DNA of 64,000 nt from Leisingera sp. NJS204 (GCF_004123675.1 NZ_CP035417.1:1603501-1667500); one strand, 5' to 3'. Positions 8,839 through 17,349 are shown, counted from the first letter of the stretch. The notes: a model not told the origin generated them from the sequence alone. Made by a program: numbers and translations.

Positions 8839-9088
8839 TGGTCCGGCCCTTCGGCGGCTTGCGGTTGGTTCGTTTTCCCCGGATCGGCAAAACAGTGGTC
8901 ACCACTCCATTGCGGACCTTATAGATATGGCCGCCGTGGATGATGCCTGTGGCCTCCGGAAACGCATCGCCAAGCGTCACAGCCTTGCCGATCCGGCGGC
9001 GGATTGCGTTGACGTTCACGCCCTTGACGCGCTCAAGGAACCGCAGGACAGCGTGGTCAGAAACTTGCAGGCGGCTTGGCTTTTTCAT
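8825..9088 (-). CDS. Conserved small early phage protein
   Basis: An 87-residue basic protein (MKKPSRLQVSDHAVLRFLERVKGVNVNAIRRRIG...). The 'SDHAVLRFLERV' opening resembles a short family seen in Mu-like phages next to gp16, and 'VVTTVLPIRGKR' looks like a β-hairpin. The arrangement (helix, RRR, strand, strand) faintly recalls RelE/BrnT-type small RNases, but nothing allows a functional call. It overlaps gp16 (ATGA) and the Mor-like gene (14 bp). Confidence 0.6.
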   Translation of the reverse strand: MKKPSRLQVSDHAVLRFLERVKGVNVNAIRRRIGKAVTLGDAFPEATGIIHGGHIYKVRNGVVTTVLPIRGKRTNRKPPKGRTNGKG

Positions 9089-9537
9089 CGCTGGTGGTCC
9101 TCCCAGGCGAAATCAATGTCCGCCCGTTTGCCCCAGCTTTTCAGGGCCTGAATAACCTGGTCGATCTGATCATGCTGGCGCAGCATATCCACGTCGGCGG
9201 GAACCGACTGCCAGGTGTTTTCGAACCGGGCGCGGACGAACTTGTTCAGGCCTTTGCGGCTGGGGTCGCGCAGTGCGCCGGCGGCACCCAGTTCACGCCA
9301 CAGAACATGGACTAGGCGCAGATCCGCGCGGGGCGCCAGTTTTTGCTTTTTGCCGCCGCTGCTGGCCTTGAAGCCGTCCGATTTAAGGCGCCTTAAAACG
9401 CTGTTCAGCTCGGCCTCATTCATGTCTTTCATGGAGGCTTTGCCGGTGACGGCAAGCTGCAGATCGCGGCGGCCGTCACTGTCCAGGCCCAGCTCGCGGC
9501 AGCCGACGTGGATTTTCTGCTGAAGCGCACGGGTCAT
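9085..9537 (-). CDS. Mu gp16-like protein (DUF1018)
   Basis: A 150-residue protein of the gp16/DUF1018 family, a marker of Mu-like early regions. Typical parts are 'KIHVGCRELGLDSDGRRDLQLAVTGKASMKDMNEAELNSVLRRLKSDGF' (1-55) and the C-terminal 'LRLVHVLWRELGAAGALRDPSRKGLNKFVRARF' (about 73-105). Function unknown. Coupled to both neighbours by overlapping start/stop codons. Confidence 0.85.
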   Translation of the reverse strand: MTRALQQKIHVGCRELGLDSDGRRDLQLAVTGKASMKDMNEAELNSVLRRLKSDGFKASSGGKKQKLAPRADLRLVHVLWRELGAAGALRDPSRKGLNKFVRARFENTWQSVPADVDMLRQHDQIDQVIQALKSWGKRADIDFAWEDHQR

Positions 9538-9791
9538 CAGGAACCCTCGCTCAGCGCGGCCGCAACCGGGTGGCTTGCAGCTTCGTCGGCTTTCATGCGC
9601 TGCAGTGCTTCGTCCATTTCTTCGCGCACAATGGCGTCAAAGCGTTCGGGGGAAATGCGGGAGACCTCCGCCCCCTGTTTCAGCAGCGCCACCGCGCTTC
9701 CCAGCACACGATTGGCCCAGCGTTTTTTCTGCGCATAAACGCGGAAGCTGCGCCGGGCTGCATCGCGGATTTCGTCTTCGGTCATTGCCAT
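9537..9791 (-). CDS. Small early phage protein, unknown function
   Basis: An 84-residue, largely helical charged protein (MAMTEDEIRDAARRSFRVYAQKKRWANRVLG...). No recognisable domain. It lies between DUF3164 (9-bp gap) and gp16 (start/stop overlap) and is therefore part of the early operon. Confidence 0.6.
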   Translation of the reverse strand: MAMTEDEIRDAARRSFRVYAQKKRWANRVLGSAVALLKQGAEVSRISPERFDAIVREEMDEALQRMKADEAASHPVAAALSEGS

Positions 9792-9800
9792 GTTTCGTCC

Positions 9801-10481
9801 TCACGCTTTGGCCAGATCGATGGCGATGTACTGCCAGGGGGCATCAACGCTCAAACGGCGGTAGCAGCGCGTATAAGACGCCGTGCCGACAACCCGCATC
9901 GCCATACGGATGGCTTTCATGGCCTGCTGCCAGCGCTCGTCGGCGATATCCTGGCGCAGCAGCATGAAAATCTCAGAGCGGTTGATTTGCCCCGTCTTGT
10001 CGGTGTTGAACGCGCGGGTGACGATGGAGCGGAGTTCCGGGCCAGCATCTGCGGCCCATTCATTCAGGCATTCGTCCAGCAGTTGCTTTGCAATCTGAAG
10101 TTCGGGGCCGAAGTCGATCCGGTCGGCAACTGAAACCGTGACCTTGTACAGGCTGTCATGGGACAGCAGGGTCATATTGCCTTTTTTGCCGCCAAGCTTG
10201 GCGCCGTATTCCTGCGCCAGAAGTTCTTCCAGAGCGAGAATGTCCTTATTGGTGTGGGCTTTGAAGCGCGATATTTGCTCCTGCAGCGGCAAGGCGTAGC
10301 TGACAATCTTGCGGACGGTTTCATCCATCAGCAGATCTTGAGCGTTTATGGTTTCGATTGGGTCCAGGCCGCCTTTGGCGTTGCTCATATAGGTGTTGCC
10401 GTTGGCCACAATCCGGCCGTCGGGAAGAGGAGCGGGATTGAATTGGCTCGGCCGGTTTTCTTGAGGGGACTGTTCAGTCAT
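9801..10481 (-). CDS. DUF3164 family early phage protein
   Basis: A 226-residue DUF3164 protein, a family conserved in Mu-like transposable phages and sometimes mislabelled 'sulfate transporter'. Diagnostic parts are the N-terminal 'LPDGRIVANGNTYMSNAKGGLDPIE', the central 'LALEELLAQEYGAKLGGKKGNMTLLSHDSLYKVTVSVADRI' and the C-terminal 'RWQQAMKAIRMAMRVVGTASYTRCYRR'. The function is not known; position in the early operon suggests a role in replication or its control. Confidence 0.85.
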   Translation of the reverse strand: MTEQSPQENRPSQFNPAPLPDGRIVANGNTYMSNAKGGLDPIETINAQDLLMDETVRKIVSYALPLQEQISRFKAHTNKDILALEELLAQEYGAKLGGKKGNMTLLSHDSLYKVTVSVADRIDFGPELQIAKQLLDECLNEWAADAGPELRSIVTRAFNTDKTGQINRSEIFMLLRQDIADERWQQAMKAIRMAMRVVGTASYTRCYRRLSVDAPWQYIAIDLAKA

Positions 10482-10514
10482 GAGTGATGGCTTTCAGTGA
10501 GAGGTGGAAAAGGA

Positions 10515-10598
10515 TCAGGCGCCTGTTGGGTCCAAGCGGTCGGCAATACTGCGCAGATGAATTGCAAGCCGGGTCTTGATCGGAAGCCGAACCTTCAT
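10515..10598 (-). CDS. 27-residue basic early peptide
   Basis: A very short frame beginning MKVRLPIKTRLAIHLRSIAD and ending DRLDPTGA. Its ATG overlaps the stop of the preceding HTH gene (ATGA), the same coupling used throughout this operon. It is basic and amphipathic. Real expression is inferred from the overlap only. Confidence 0.4.
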   Translation of the reverse strand: MKVRLPIKTRLAIHLRSIADRLDPTGA

Positions 10599-10969
10599 TC
10601 TTCGGGGTCCTTTCTGAACTTCGGGCAGGCGCGGCAGGCACGTATCATCCGGACCCGGAACGGGCTGGAATGTGTCCACTTTTCCGCACGGCGGCGGTGG
10701 GCCAGGCAGGCGGCGCTGGGGATCTCGGTTTTCAGAGCGGGGCAAAGAACCGGGGCACTCATGAAGACGTCGCGCACCGCAGCTTCAATGCGGACAAGCG
10801 AACCGCCATAGCGGTTGCGCATGGCCTGGCTGACAATTGTGGCGCTGAGGCCAAGTTTACTGGCAACAGAATTCTGCGAAGACTGGTCGCATTCGCGCAC
10901 CAGGACTTCGACCCAATCGGGCAGAACATCGCCCCAGCCGTCCTTAGCTAGTATCAAGCGGTCGCTCAT
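10595..10969 (-). CDS. Small HTH / cysteine-motif early phage protein
   Basis: A 124-residue protein. The first half contains a helix-turn-helix-like segment 'SVASKLGLSATIVSQAMRNRYGG' (about 35-57) of the type used by XRE/LacI proteins. The second half has cysteines and histidine ('APVLCPAL...ACLAHRRR...CRACPKF') that may bind a metal. The ATG at 10969 overlaps the upstream stop (TGATG) and is chosen over the GTG at 10972. Likely a DNA-binding early regulator, by inference. Confidence 0.6.
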   Translation of the reverse strand: MSDRLILAKDGWGDVLPDWVEVLVRECDQSSQNSVASKLGLSATIVSQAMRNRYGGSLVRIEAAVRDVFMSAPVLCPALKTEIPSAACLAHRRRAEKWTHSSPFRVRMIRACRACPKFRKDPEE

Positions 10970-11841
10970 CACAGGCGCCCTCCTGGAGCATAGACAATCT
11001 TGTCGTCGTTGCTGTCGATGATGACGGTCATGCTGCGTTTCCGGGGCGGCAGCGGGCCGGTGTTTTTGATCAGAGACAGCGGCGTGTCCGCCATCAGGTT
11101 CCGGGTGCGGGCGGCGGTGCGCAGATAGCCGGCGCGGCGCAAAATCCGGCAGTATTCCACAATGAACCGCTGGGGGATATCCGGGCGGGCCGGAGCCAGC
11201 GCGGCAAAGATATCAACCGGCCGGAACCGTTTCTGATGGCGGATTGCGGTCCAGACGGCGCCTTCTTTGGTGCTGCGCTTGTCTTTGGCGTCTTCGCGGG
11301 CCTCTTCCGGCGACTTCACCGAGAAGAACACCTTGCCCTTGCTGCGGCCCCAGACCCGCATGACGCCGGTCTGCTTCAGGCGGCTGAGAAACCGCGTCCG
11401 GATGGTTTCCGAAGCGCAGATGGTTTCAACATCCGCGTTGGTGAAGTAAGGCCGCTCGGAAATGTATTTCCAGATCTGCTGTTCTTCCAGGCTGCGCGGT
11501 TCAGCCGATGGAAGCTCAATATCCGCACCGGTCTCGCGCATCTTGTCCAGCAGCCGGTCCAGGCGGTTGCGGGACCAGGCTGTGTCCAGCTCATGCCCGT
11601 TTGCCGCCGCCATGATTTCCTTGGCTTCCTCAACGCCCCACACGGTGAAGAACTTGGTGGTGCCGTCGTTGCCGCATTCGGTGACAACGCCCTGGCGCTG
11701 CAAGGCGCGCAGGTAATTCTGCCGGGTCCAATCGCCTGCCTCGCAGTAGGTGGCAACGTCATGGTGGGTAAACCGCAGCCGGGTCTGGATGAATTCCAGG
11801 ATCTCTTTTTCGGCGGCGTTGCGGGTGGCGGTTTGGCTCAT
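10969..11841 (-). CDS. Early phage protein with repeated winged-helix-like domains
   Basis: A 290-residue protein with no assigned function. At least two similar winged-helix-like units are visible: 'EILEFIQTRLRFTHHDVATYCEAGDWTRQNYLRALQRQGVV' (about 13-55) and 'IWKYISERPYFTNADVETICASETIRTRFLSRLKQTGVM' (about 122-162), with a third weaker one around 195-245. The duplication suggests a multi-site DNA-binding protein. It starts four bases inside the MuB stop (ATGA), so it is co-translated with the transposition genes. Confidence 0.65.
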   Translation of the reverse strand: MSQTATRNAAEKEILEFIQTRLRFTHHDVATYCEAGDWTRQNYLRALQRQGVVTECGNDGTTKFFTVWGVEEAKEIMAAANGHELDTAWSRNRLDRLLDKMRETGADIELPSAEPRSLEEQQIWKYISERPYFTNADVETICASETIRTRFLSRLKQTGVMRVWGRSKGKVFFSVKSPEEAREDAKDKRSTKEGAVWTAIRHQKRFRPVDIFAALAPARPDIPQRFIVEYCRILRRAGYLRTAARTRNLMADTPLSLIKNTGPLPPRKRSMTVIIDSNDDKIVYAPGGRL

Positions 11842-12581
11842 TTCAGCCCCCTGCGCGGGCTGGGCGCATCCTTGCGGCGGAATTCAATACCGCCCCAGTC
11901 CTGCAGCGTCATGCTGGTCTGACCGAGCTTGTTTGCCTCGCCTTTGACCTGGGCAAGATCGGTCACCATGCGCCGCACGTTGCCGGTGTTGCGGTCCAGA
12001 ATGGCGTCCAGAAGATCCTCAGAAACCTCCACGCCTTCAGCATAAACGCTTGCCAGCAGGCCCGCATCTTTCAGGGTGGCCGGCTGCGCGGCGACCCAGG
12101 ACATAACCCGGCTGTCAATGAGTTCATATTTCCGGAGCTGCTGCGGGAATTCCTCCATGCCGATCATGACAACCGGGGTGTCCGAACCGTCATGCAAGTC
12201 CCGGATCAGCTCGATCACGCCGCGCCGGAAGGCATAATCCGCTTCATCGACAATCAGCGTGCGCCCGTCCAGTGCCAGTTCCTCGCAGGCCTGCAGAACC
12301 ATGTCAGGCACCACCCGCTTGGGCGCCACGCCCAGCTCGTTCAGCAGCCGTTCCAAAAAGGTCTTTTTTGTCCAATCGCCCTGCATCGAAATGTGGATGA
12401 CGTCAAAGGCAGAGGCGCAGAAGATGGCGCCGAAGGTCTTGCCGTAGCCGGGGTAGCCGTAAAACACCCCCAAGCCCGGCATTCCAAAGGTCCGGTTCTG
12501 CAGCTCGGTTACCAGCGCTGCCATCGTCGCCACGTTGGTCAACGGCTGTACGCTATTGCCGATTTCCAAGGTCTGTGTCAT
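11838..12581 (-). CDS. MuB-like transposition target-selection ATPase
   Basis: A 247-residue AAA+ ATPase. Walker A GYPGYGKT at 42-49, Walker B TLIVDEAD at 108-115 and sensor-like 'VVMIGMEE' at about 134-141. MuB family proteins coat target DNA, activate the transposase and give target immunity. Shorter than Mu B (312 aa), mostly for lack of a long N-terminal extension. Lies 66 bp after the transposase gene, in the canonical A-B order. Confidence 0.88.
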   Translation of the reverse strand: MTQTLEIGNSVQPLTNVATMAALVTELQNRTFGMPGLGVFYGYPGYGKTFGAIFCASAFDVIHISMQGDWTKKTFLERLLNELGVAPKRVVPDMVLQACEELALDGRTLIVDEADYAFRRGVIELIRDLHDGSDTPVVMIGMEEFPQQLRKYELIDSRVMSWVAAQPATLKDAGLLASVYAEGVEVSEDLLDAILDRNTGNVRRMVTDLAQVKGEANKLGQTSMTLQDWGGIEFRRKDAPSPRRGLK

Positions 12582-12647
12582 GCTCGCTCCTAGTCAATCA
12601 ATGCCGTCGCCATGGGGTCCAGCCAGGCGGCGGTTTTCTTTTGTGAT

Positions 12648-14786
12648 CTACCCGGCGTTATTGCCGCCGAATGCCTGTTTCAACGCTGCCAGCGCCTCGT
12701 ACTCCGAATGGGTTTGGTAGCCCTTCAGCCAGCCAGCCTCGCGCTCCCCGACCGGGTCGCCGTTTTGCTGCCGGCGCTCGATTTCCTGCGCTTGGGCAAA
12801 CCGGTCGTCTGCTGTTGCGGCCACTTTGAAGGCCTCCTGTTTGGGGGAGGGTTCGGATTTCTTCCGCCCATCGCCGATCTGCAGAATGAGGGCGTCCTGG
12901 GCGGCCTCGGCGCTGGGGTCCGAATGGTCCCGGAAGTTTGAAACCTTGGGCGTTTTGGGAAACACTGCCTTCACCACTTTGGCTTCCATCAGTGCGTTTG
13001 TTTCCTTGCTGATCCCGTTCAGATCGGCCCCGAGCTGTTTCGGAGTATGCGGCGCGTACAGCTCGGCCAGTTCCTTCTCCTTTTTGACGATATCGCGCTT
13101 CCGCTTGGCGGTGACGCGCGCATCCTCATGACTGAAGAAGCCGATTTTCTGCTGGCATTCAGCAAAGCCCAGGTGCGCGCCGTCGTGCGTGTAAATATGC
13201 ACCCCGCTGTGCAGGTTTTCGGGGTCAAAGCGGATCACAACCTTGCGGCCTGCATCCTGGCTCATCCAGTCGCAGTGATAGACATTGCCCAGAAACTTCA
13301 GGCTGCCATTGTTTTTGTGAAGCTTACCTGTGTCCTGGCCCATCAGCCAAAGATTGCGCTGTTCTTCGGTCGCCTTCAGGACATTGGCCGTGGCGTAACT
13401 TTCCGCGAAGGTCTCATCAAAGCTCCGGCCGGCTGCGGTGTCCGTGCGGCGGCCCGTCCGGGCATTGTGTTCTTCAATGCGCTCTTCCAGAACCTCAATA
13501 AACTCGTGCAGAGGAACGGCGTGGGAGCCGTAATTCTCGGGTTTGGCATCCGGACGGTTCCCCACATATGCGCCCGCGAAACGCACATCTTTAGCAATGT
13601 CATTTGCATGGCCGCCAAAGGCCCGCTCGATAGGTTTTGACTGGCCGCTTGCCGGTTGTGCCCATGTCAGGTTGATGCCCAGCAGCGTTAATACGCCGTG
13701 CGCATCATCTTCGCGCACCTTGAACCGGAACCGGGTAGGGGACCCGCCCGTCATCCACTTGTTTGCAAACTCGTGGCCGTTGTCGAACAGGCAACGCTTT
13801 GGGATGCCCCAACTGTCTACCATTTCTCCAAAGGCAGCCATCACCATGATTTTGTTCGGATCACAATCTACCCGCCAGGACAGGAACTTTCCTGAGTAGA
13901 GGTCCTGAAACGCAATCATTTGCGGGCGGCGGACCTTGCCATCCGGCCAGCGGACAAAAACATCAAACTTGTGGCAATCCGCGTTCACCGCTTCCAGTGC
14001 ATGTAGAGCGGATTTATCTCTGATCTGCGCAGGAAAGCAGCGTATCAGCCCGCGCGGGCCTTCGCGTTTGTACACTTGGGTGGTGCGCGGCACTTCGGCA
14101 TCCATCCAGCGTTTTGCGGTTTTCAGGATTGGAAACTCCCAGCCCCGATGGCTCGCAACACGAACCGCGTCACGGTAGCTCTGTGCAAATGTCGGCCCCT
14201 CCATCCGCAGGAAGGCACTTTTCAGCCAGTCCATGAACATTCTGAACTTGCCGCGGTCCTCAGTTTTGGTGCGCTTTTTGGGTGGCTGGGGCGCCAGATA
14301 GGCCAGGTGATCCGCCGCCGGAATTCCTTCAATCAGCCCGAGCCAATTGTAGATAGTGCGCGGGCTGATCTTGTATTCATCAGCAATGAACCCCACGGCT
14401 TGAACATGAACCGTGCCGCTGCTGTGCAGCAGCTCCACTTTCGCAAGCACATCCAGTCTACGTGCAGCCTCGTCCTTGTTTTTTTGGGACAGCTTTTCAT
14501 AAGCCACCCAGGCGGTCGCCCGGTCTGGGCGCTCCGGTTGCGCTGGTGTTTCTGCCGCCTGCATCACCAGTTTTTGACGGGCGGCAGCGGGCAGGACAGA
14601 CCAGTGATAGGACCACCCGCCGCCGCGCCCAGGCTTGCGCTTGATGGCTCCGGGCACCTTGCGCCAGCCGCTGCGCTCAGCAAAGGCGTTTACGTTCTGC
14701 ACCGTGCCGGGCAACCCCGGCAGTTTTGCCTCGGCAATCTCTGCCGCCGTCCACCATTCTTTTTCGGGAGTGATGCCGCTGCCCAT
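12648..14786 (-). CDS. MuA-like DDE transposase
   Basis: A 712-residue transposase for phage integration and replicative transposition. The N-terminal Mu-type winged helix is at 10-70 (EWWTAAEIAEAKLPGLPGTVQNVNAFAERSGW). The catalytic triad fits D270 (VNAD), D335 (CLFDNGHEFANKW) and E387 (SGQSKPIERAFGG), close to MuA's D269/D336/E392. The Mu_transposase C-terminal region follows, then a charged tail for partner contacts. Length and all catalytic residues are intact. Its ATG overlaps the ParB-like stop (TAATG). Confidence 0.93.
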   Translation of the reverse strand: MGSGITPEKEWWTAAEIAEAKLPGLPGTVQNVNAFAERSGWRKVPGAIKRKPGRGGGWSYHWSVLPAAARQKLVMQAAETPAQPERPDRATAWVAYEKLSQKNKDEAARRLDVLAKVELLHSSGTVHVQAVGFIADEYKISPRTIYNWLGLIEGIPAADHLAYLAPQPPKKRTKTEDRGKFRMFMDWLKSAFLRMEGPTFAQSYRDAVRVASHRGWEFPILKTAKRWMDAEVPRTTQVYKREGPRGLIRCFPAQIRDKSALHALEAVNADCHKFDVFVRWPDGKVRRPQMIAFQDLYSGKFLSWRVDCDPNKIMVMAAFGEMVDSWGIPKRCLFDNGHEFANKWMTGGSPTRFRFKVREDDAHGVLTLLGINLTWAQPASGQSKPIERAFGGHANDIAKDVRFAGAYVGNRPDAKPENYGSHAVPLHEFIEVLEERIEEHNARTGRRTDTAAGRSFDETFAESYATANVLKATEEQRNLWLMGQDTGKLHKNNGSLKFLGNVYHCDWMSQDAGRKVVIRFDPENLHSGVHIYTHDGAHLGFAECQQKIGFFSHEDARVTAKRKRDIVKKEKELAELYAPHTPKQLGADLNGISKETNALMEAKVVKAVFPKTPKVSNFRDHSDPSAEAAQDALILQIGDGRKKSEPSPKQEAFKVAATADDRFAQAQEIERRQQNGDPVGEREAGWLKGYQTHSEYEALAALKQAFGGNNAG

Positions 14787-15805
14787 TATCCGGCCTCCCG
14801 GTTGTGGGCTTGGAACATCACAACTTCAGAAGCGGGCGTTTCGCTGTCTCCGGCATCCTGCAGATGTTCCAGCAGCTCATCGCGGAATTCCGCCGCAAAC
14901 TGCGCCCGTGCAGCTTTGGAACCGCGCCGCCAGGCGTCGGCAATCTTGGCAACCTGCTGGTCTGTGGTGGATTGCACCGCCGCTCCGGGTACTTTCTTGC
15001 GGTCTAGAACCTCTTTGGCGGATTTCGCCTCCCCCATGCCCAGGGCCGCGCAGATCGCGCTTCGATCCGCCTGTTCGCCGCACTTGGCTATGTGTTCCAG
15101 GTCTTTGAATTGCACCTTGTTCGGTGCGTTCCGCAGTTGGCTGATTTCCTCTTTGGACAGCTTTTCGCCGACACTGATCAGGCGCTGCATTGTCTTCTGA
15201 GATTTTCCAAATGTTTCAGCAGCGTTGGCGCTGAATGATGCAAGCGACATTTTGTCGTTTGCATCCCAGCGGCCGTGCGCGCCAGCTTTGCCTTGCGCTG
15301 TCTCGGGGTTTTCCCGCTCATACAGCTCTTTGTGCGCAGCCAGAAAAACGGCCATATCCAGCGGTGTCAGCGGGGCGCCGGCCACATTGGCATCAACTTC
15401 AATCCGGATGGCCTGGTCATTGGTGCATTCGCTGACCTTGACCGGCACTTCTTCCAGCCCGGCTTCCTTGGCGGCGGTCAGGCGGTGCAAGCCGTCCATC
15501 AGCCGGTAGCCGTCTTTGACCCTGCGCACCAGCAGCGGCTGCAGGATGCTGCCGACCTCTTGGATGGACGACACGATGCTGGCAACCGCCGTGGGTGAGG
15601 CGGTGCGCAAGCGTTCTTCCACTTGGATATCAGCAACCGGAAGGATTTGAATTTTCTGCCAATTTGGAGGGGTCATTGGGGATGCTCCACTTTGATTGAA
15701 TTCAGCGGTTTCAAGGGAAGGCCTGCCGTTCTTTGCGGCATGGCCAGCGGTGTCAGCGCGCAGGCGGGGCTTGAAACTGCCCGTCATAATCTGCGCACCA
15801 GGCAT
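14786..15805 (-). CDS. ParB/Spo0J-like N-terminal domain protein of the early region
   Basis: A 339-residue protein with a ParB-type nuclease/CTPase fold near the N-terminus: 'ILPVADIQVEERLR' (about 53-67), 'IVSSIQEVGSILQPLLVRRVKDGYRLMDGLHRLTAAKEAG' (about 77-117) containing the family's G..R..A pattern, and a helical DNA-binding region ('SANAAETFGKSQKTMQRLI'). The start at 15805 is coupled to the upstream stop (TGATG). An ATG at 15676 with a GGAG upstream would give a 296-aa protein without the unconserved leader. Such genes precede MuA in several alphaproteobacterial Mu-like phages; role unknown. Confidence 0.75.
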   Translation of the reverse strand: MPGAQIMTGSFKPRLRADTAGHAAKNGRPSLETAEFNQSGASPMTPPNWQKIQILPVADIQVEERLRTASPTAVASIVSSIQEVGSILQPLLVRRVKDGYRLMDGLHRLTAAKEAGLEEVPVKVSECTNDQAIRIEVDANVAGAPLTPLDMAVFLAAHKELYERENPETAQGKAGAHGRWDANDKMSLASFSANAAETFGKSQKTMQRLISVGEKLSKEEISQLRNAPNKVQFKDLEHIAKCGEQADRSAICAALGMGEAKSAKEVLDRKKVPGAAVQSTTDQQVAKIADAWRRGSKAARAQFAAEFRDELLEHLQDAGDSETPASEVVMFQAHNREAG

Positions 15806-16095
15806 CAGTGCTTGCGGGCCAGGAAGTCGTTGAAATCGTCCAGGGCGCCGTCACTCGCCAGGCTGGAGACAAGGTCAGCGACCCGGCGCTGCGCTTCGGC
15901 CATAGCCTCAACTGCTGCGTCCACATCAGCAGCGCATTCGCCAATCGTATTCCAGCCGTGTGCTCGGGCCATCTTGTGACGGCTTGCAGCGATAACCAGG
16001 CGGTCGCGCTGTTTTGCATACTCGGCCGCTGCGCCGTGCAGCTCAGTGGCTCGGTGAAGAACAGAATTCTTGGTGAAAAAGTCGTTTCCGGTCAT
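15805..16095 (-). CDS. Small helical early phage protein
   Basis: A 96-residue protein starting MTGNDFFTKNSVLHRATELHG. The ATG at 16095 overlaps the stop of the preceding gene (ATGA) and has a GGAG upstream; a longer frame from 16188 would bury most of that gene. Mostly helical, with a run 'AAVEAMAEAQRRVADLVSSLA' suggesting a coiled coil. No known domain. Confidence 0.6.
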   Translation of the reverse strand: MTGNDFFTKNSVLHRATELHGAAAEYAKQRDRLVIAASRHKMARAHGWNTIGECAADVDAAVEAMAEAQRRVADLVSSLASDGALDDFNDFLARKH

Positions 16096-16376
16096 TTCAA
16101 AAAGGCTCCAAACAAAAGCAGGGAGGGCAGGGCGAAGGCGCAAACGCCCCCAATCAGGTCGTCGAAAAGGTCCGAGGGGTTTGGCCACACAGCGCGGAAC
16201 CCTTGGCCCCAGCCCGCTAGAAATGAAGCAAGGCTGGGACCCGTTCCGGTGAGTGGTACGCGGGAATAAAAAGGCCCCGGCAGCGCACCCCCATGGCTGC
16301 CGGGAAGTTGAACCAGGCCGCTGCTAGCAGGCGTGCGGGACTGGCTGGACGGGTGTTCTTTTTGAATGCTGGTCAC
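16092..16376 (-). CDS. Small membrane protein of the early operon
   Basis: A 94-residue protein with a GTG start overlapping the stop of the upstream HTH gene (GTGA). The first two thirds are polar and Pro/Gly-rich; a single hydrophobic segment near the C-terminus (about 71-92, DLIGGVCAFALPSLLLFGAFL) should be membrane-inserted. Coupled start and stop support its reality; function unknown. Confidence 0.5.
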   Translation of the reverse strand: MTSIQKEHPSSQSRTPASSGLVQLPGSHGGALPGPFYSRVPLTGTGPSLASFLAGWGQGFRAVWPNPSDLFDDLIGGVCAFALPSLLLFGAFLK

Positions 16377-16744
16377 TGGCCTGCCTCCCTCCTGCCGGAG
16401 AGAGGGGGCAGATCATCAGCAGATAAACTGCGACGATCTCGCATGGGGCCGTGCATTTCCTCGTCGTAACTACCTGATTCTTTAAGGTGTGGAACGACGT
16501 CGTCGCCTGCATTCGCTACCCGATACCCCAAGGTGTACAGAACCGTCCTGACAGTCAGGGTATTCGGGTTGGGAACCTGTCCGTCCTTCAGTCTGCGAAT
16601 TTGCTTCCCAGAGAGGCCGCAAGACCTGGCAAAGCTTTCGCAAGAAACCGTGGTGAAGCCCCGGTTCATCTGGTCAAGCTCTTTGCGGAGAAGCCCTGCG
16701 AACTGCTGTCCGCTCAAGTGGTGAATTATTGTTTCTGGTGCCAT
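16373..16744 (-). CDS. HTH protein, first gene of the lytic operon (Ner-like position)
   Basis: A 123-residue protein with a helix-turn-helix 'SFARSCGLSGKQIRRLKDGQVPNPNTLTVRTVLYTLGY' (about 37-74), XRE-like. The ATG is preceded by GGAGG five bases upstream. It is divergent from the repressor gene and opens the leftward early operon, the place of Ner (Cro-like) in Mu. A role in turning down early and repressor transcription is inferred from position and fold. Confidence 0.68.
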   Translation of the reverse strand: MAPETIIHHLSGQQFAGLLRKELDQMNRGFTTVSCESFARSCGLSGKQIRRLKDGQVPNPNTLTVRTVLYTLGYRVANAGDDVVPHLKESGSYDEEMHGPMRDRRSLSADDLPPLSGRREAGQ

Positions 16745-16946
16745 CGGGTCCTCCGTTGGGTTAAACGGTAGCCTTAAAAGACCAGTGTAACAACCCTAAA
16801 AGACCAGCAACATGCCGTAAAGGGTCGAGAGATTATCGCAAAAGGTGGCGGTTAACCCCTTTTTGCTGGATGGGTGAACTTAAAAGTCCGCCTGCTGGAC
16901 TTTTATTTCCGTTTGCTGGACAAATAATTCCGTGTAAGGTTCGCGC
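16745..16946. promoter_or_regulatory. Divergent prophage immunity control region with repeated operator-like motifs
   Basis: A 202-bp AT-richer intergenic region between the divergent HTH genes. Direct repeats TTAAAAGACCAG and CTAAAAGACCAG occur at about 16774-16805. The related half-sites TTGCTGGA (twice) and GCTGGACTTTT lie at about 16863-16920. AAAAGTCC and GGACTTTT form a perfect 8-bp inverted repeat at about 16883-16905. This pattern fits repressor and Ner operators over two opposed promoters. Confidence 0.6.
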
Positions 16947-17291
16947 ATGAGCAAACCAGGCAAGAATAATTCAGACTCAAAGAGTGAGGGGGTCGAGGCG
17001 TGGAGGAAGCGCCTGCGTCAAGCCCTGGATGACCGTAACCTTGACTATGATAAGGTGTCGTTGGAGAGCGATAGCGGAGCTGAGTATGTAAGCCGGGTGC
17101 TGTCAGGCCGCTTTAACCCGACGGTCGGTAAGCTTATGAAAATATGCGAAGTTGCAAACATTGATATGGCTTGGTTGTTTTCTGATGATCCATCATCCGA
17201 GAGCCAGTCCGTGGTTGAGAAGGCTGCGGACCTCTCAGAAAATGATGCCGAGCTAGTCAGCCGACTCATCAAGAGTGCGCGCCCGCGCTGA
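16947..17291 (+). CDS. Candidate prophage repressor (XRE-type HTH)
   Basis: A 114-residue protein with an HTH in 'WRKRLRQALDDRNLDYDKVSLESDSGAEYVSRVLSGRFNPTVGKLMKICEVANIDMAWLF' (about 19-78), the classic λ-type fold of small phage repressors. It has no peptidase tail, so LexA-style cleavage is not expected. It is divergent from the lytic operon, across a region with repeated motifs. It is followed by an intrinsic terminator and then luxR on the same strand. Identity as the lysogeny repressor is an inference. Confidence 0.68.
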   Translation: MSKPGKNNSDSKSEGVEAWRKRLRQALDDRNLDYDKVSLESDSGAEYVSRVLSGRFNPTVGKLMKICEVANIDMAWLFSDDPSSESQSVVEKAADLSENDAELVSRLIKSARPR

Positions 17292-17320
17292 TTTAATTCT
17301 ATCCATTGCTTGTTCGAACA

Positions 17321-17349
17321 GCCGGGTTCCTTCGCCCGGCTTTTTTTTG
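17321..17349 (+). terminator. Intrinsic terminator after the repressor gene
   Basis: GCCGGG / CCCGGC hairpin followed directly by eight T residues, 30 bp past the repressor stop. It should separate repressor transcription from luxR. Confidence 0.85.
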
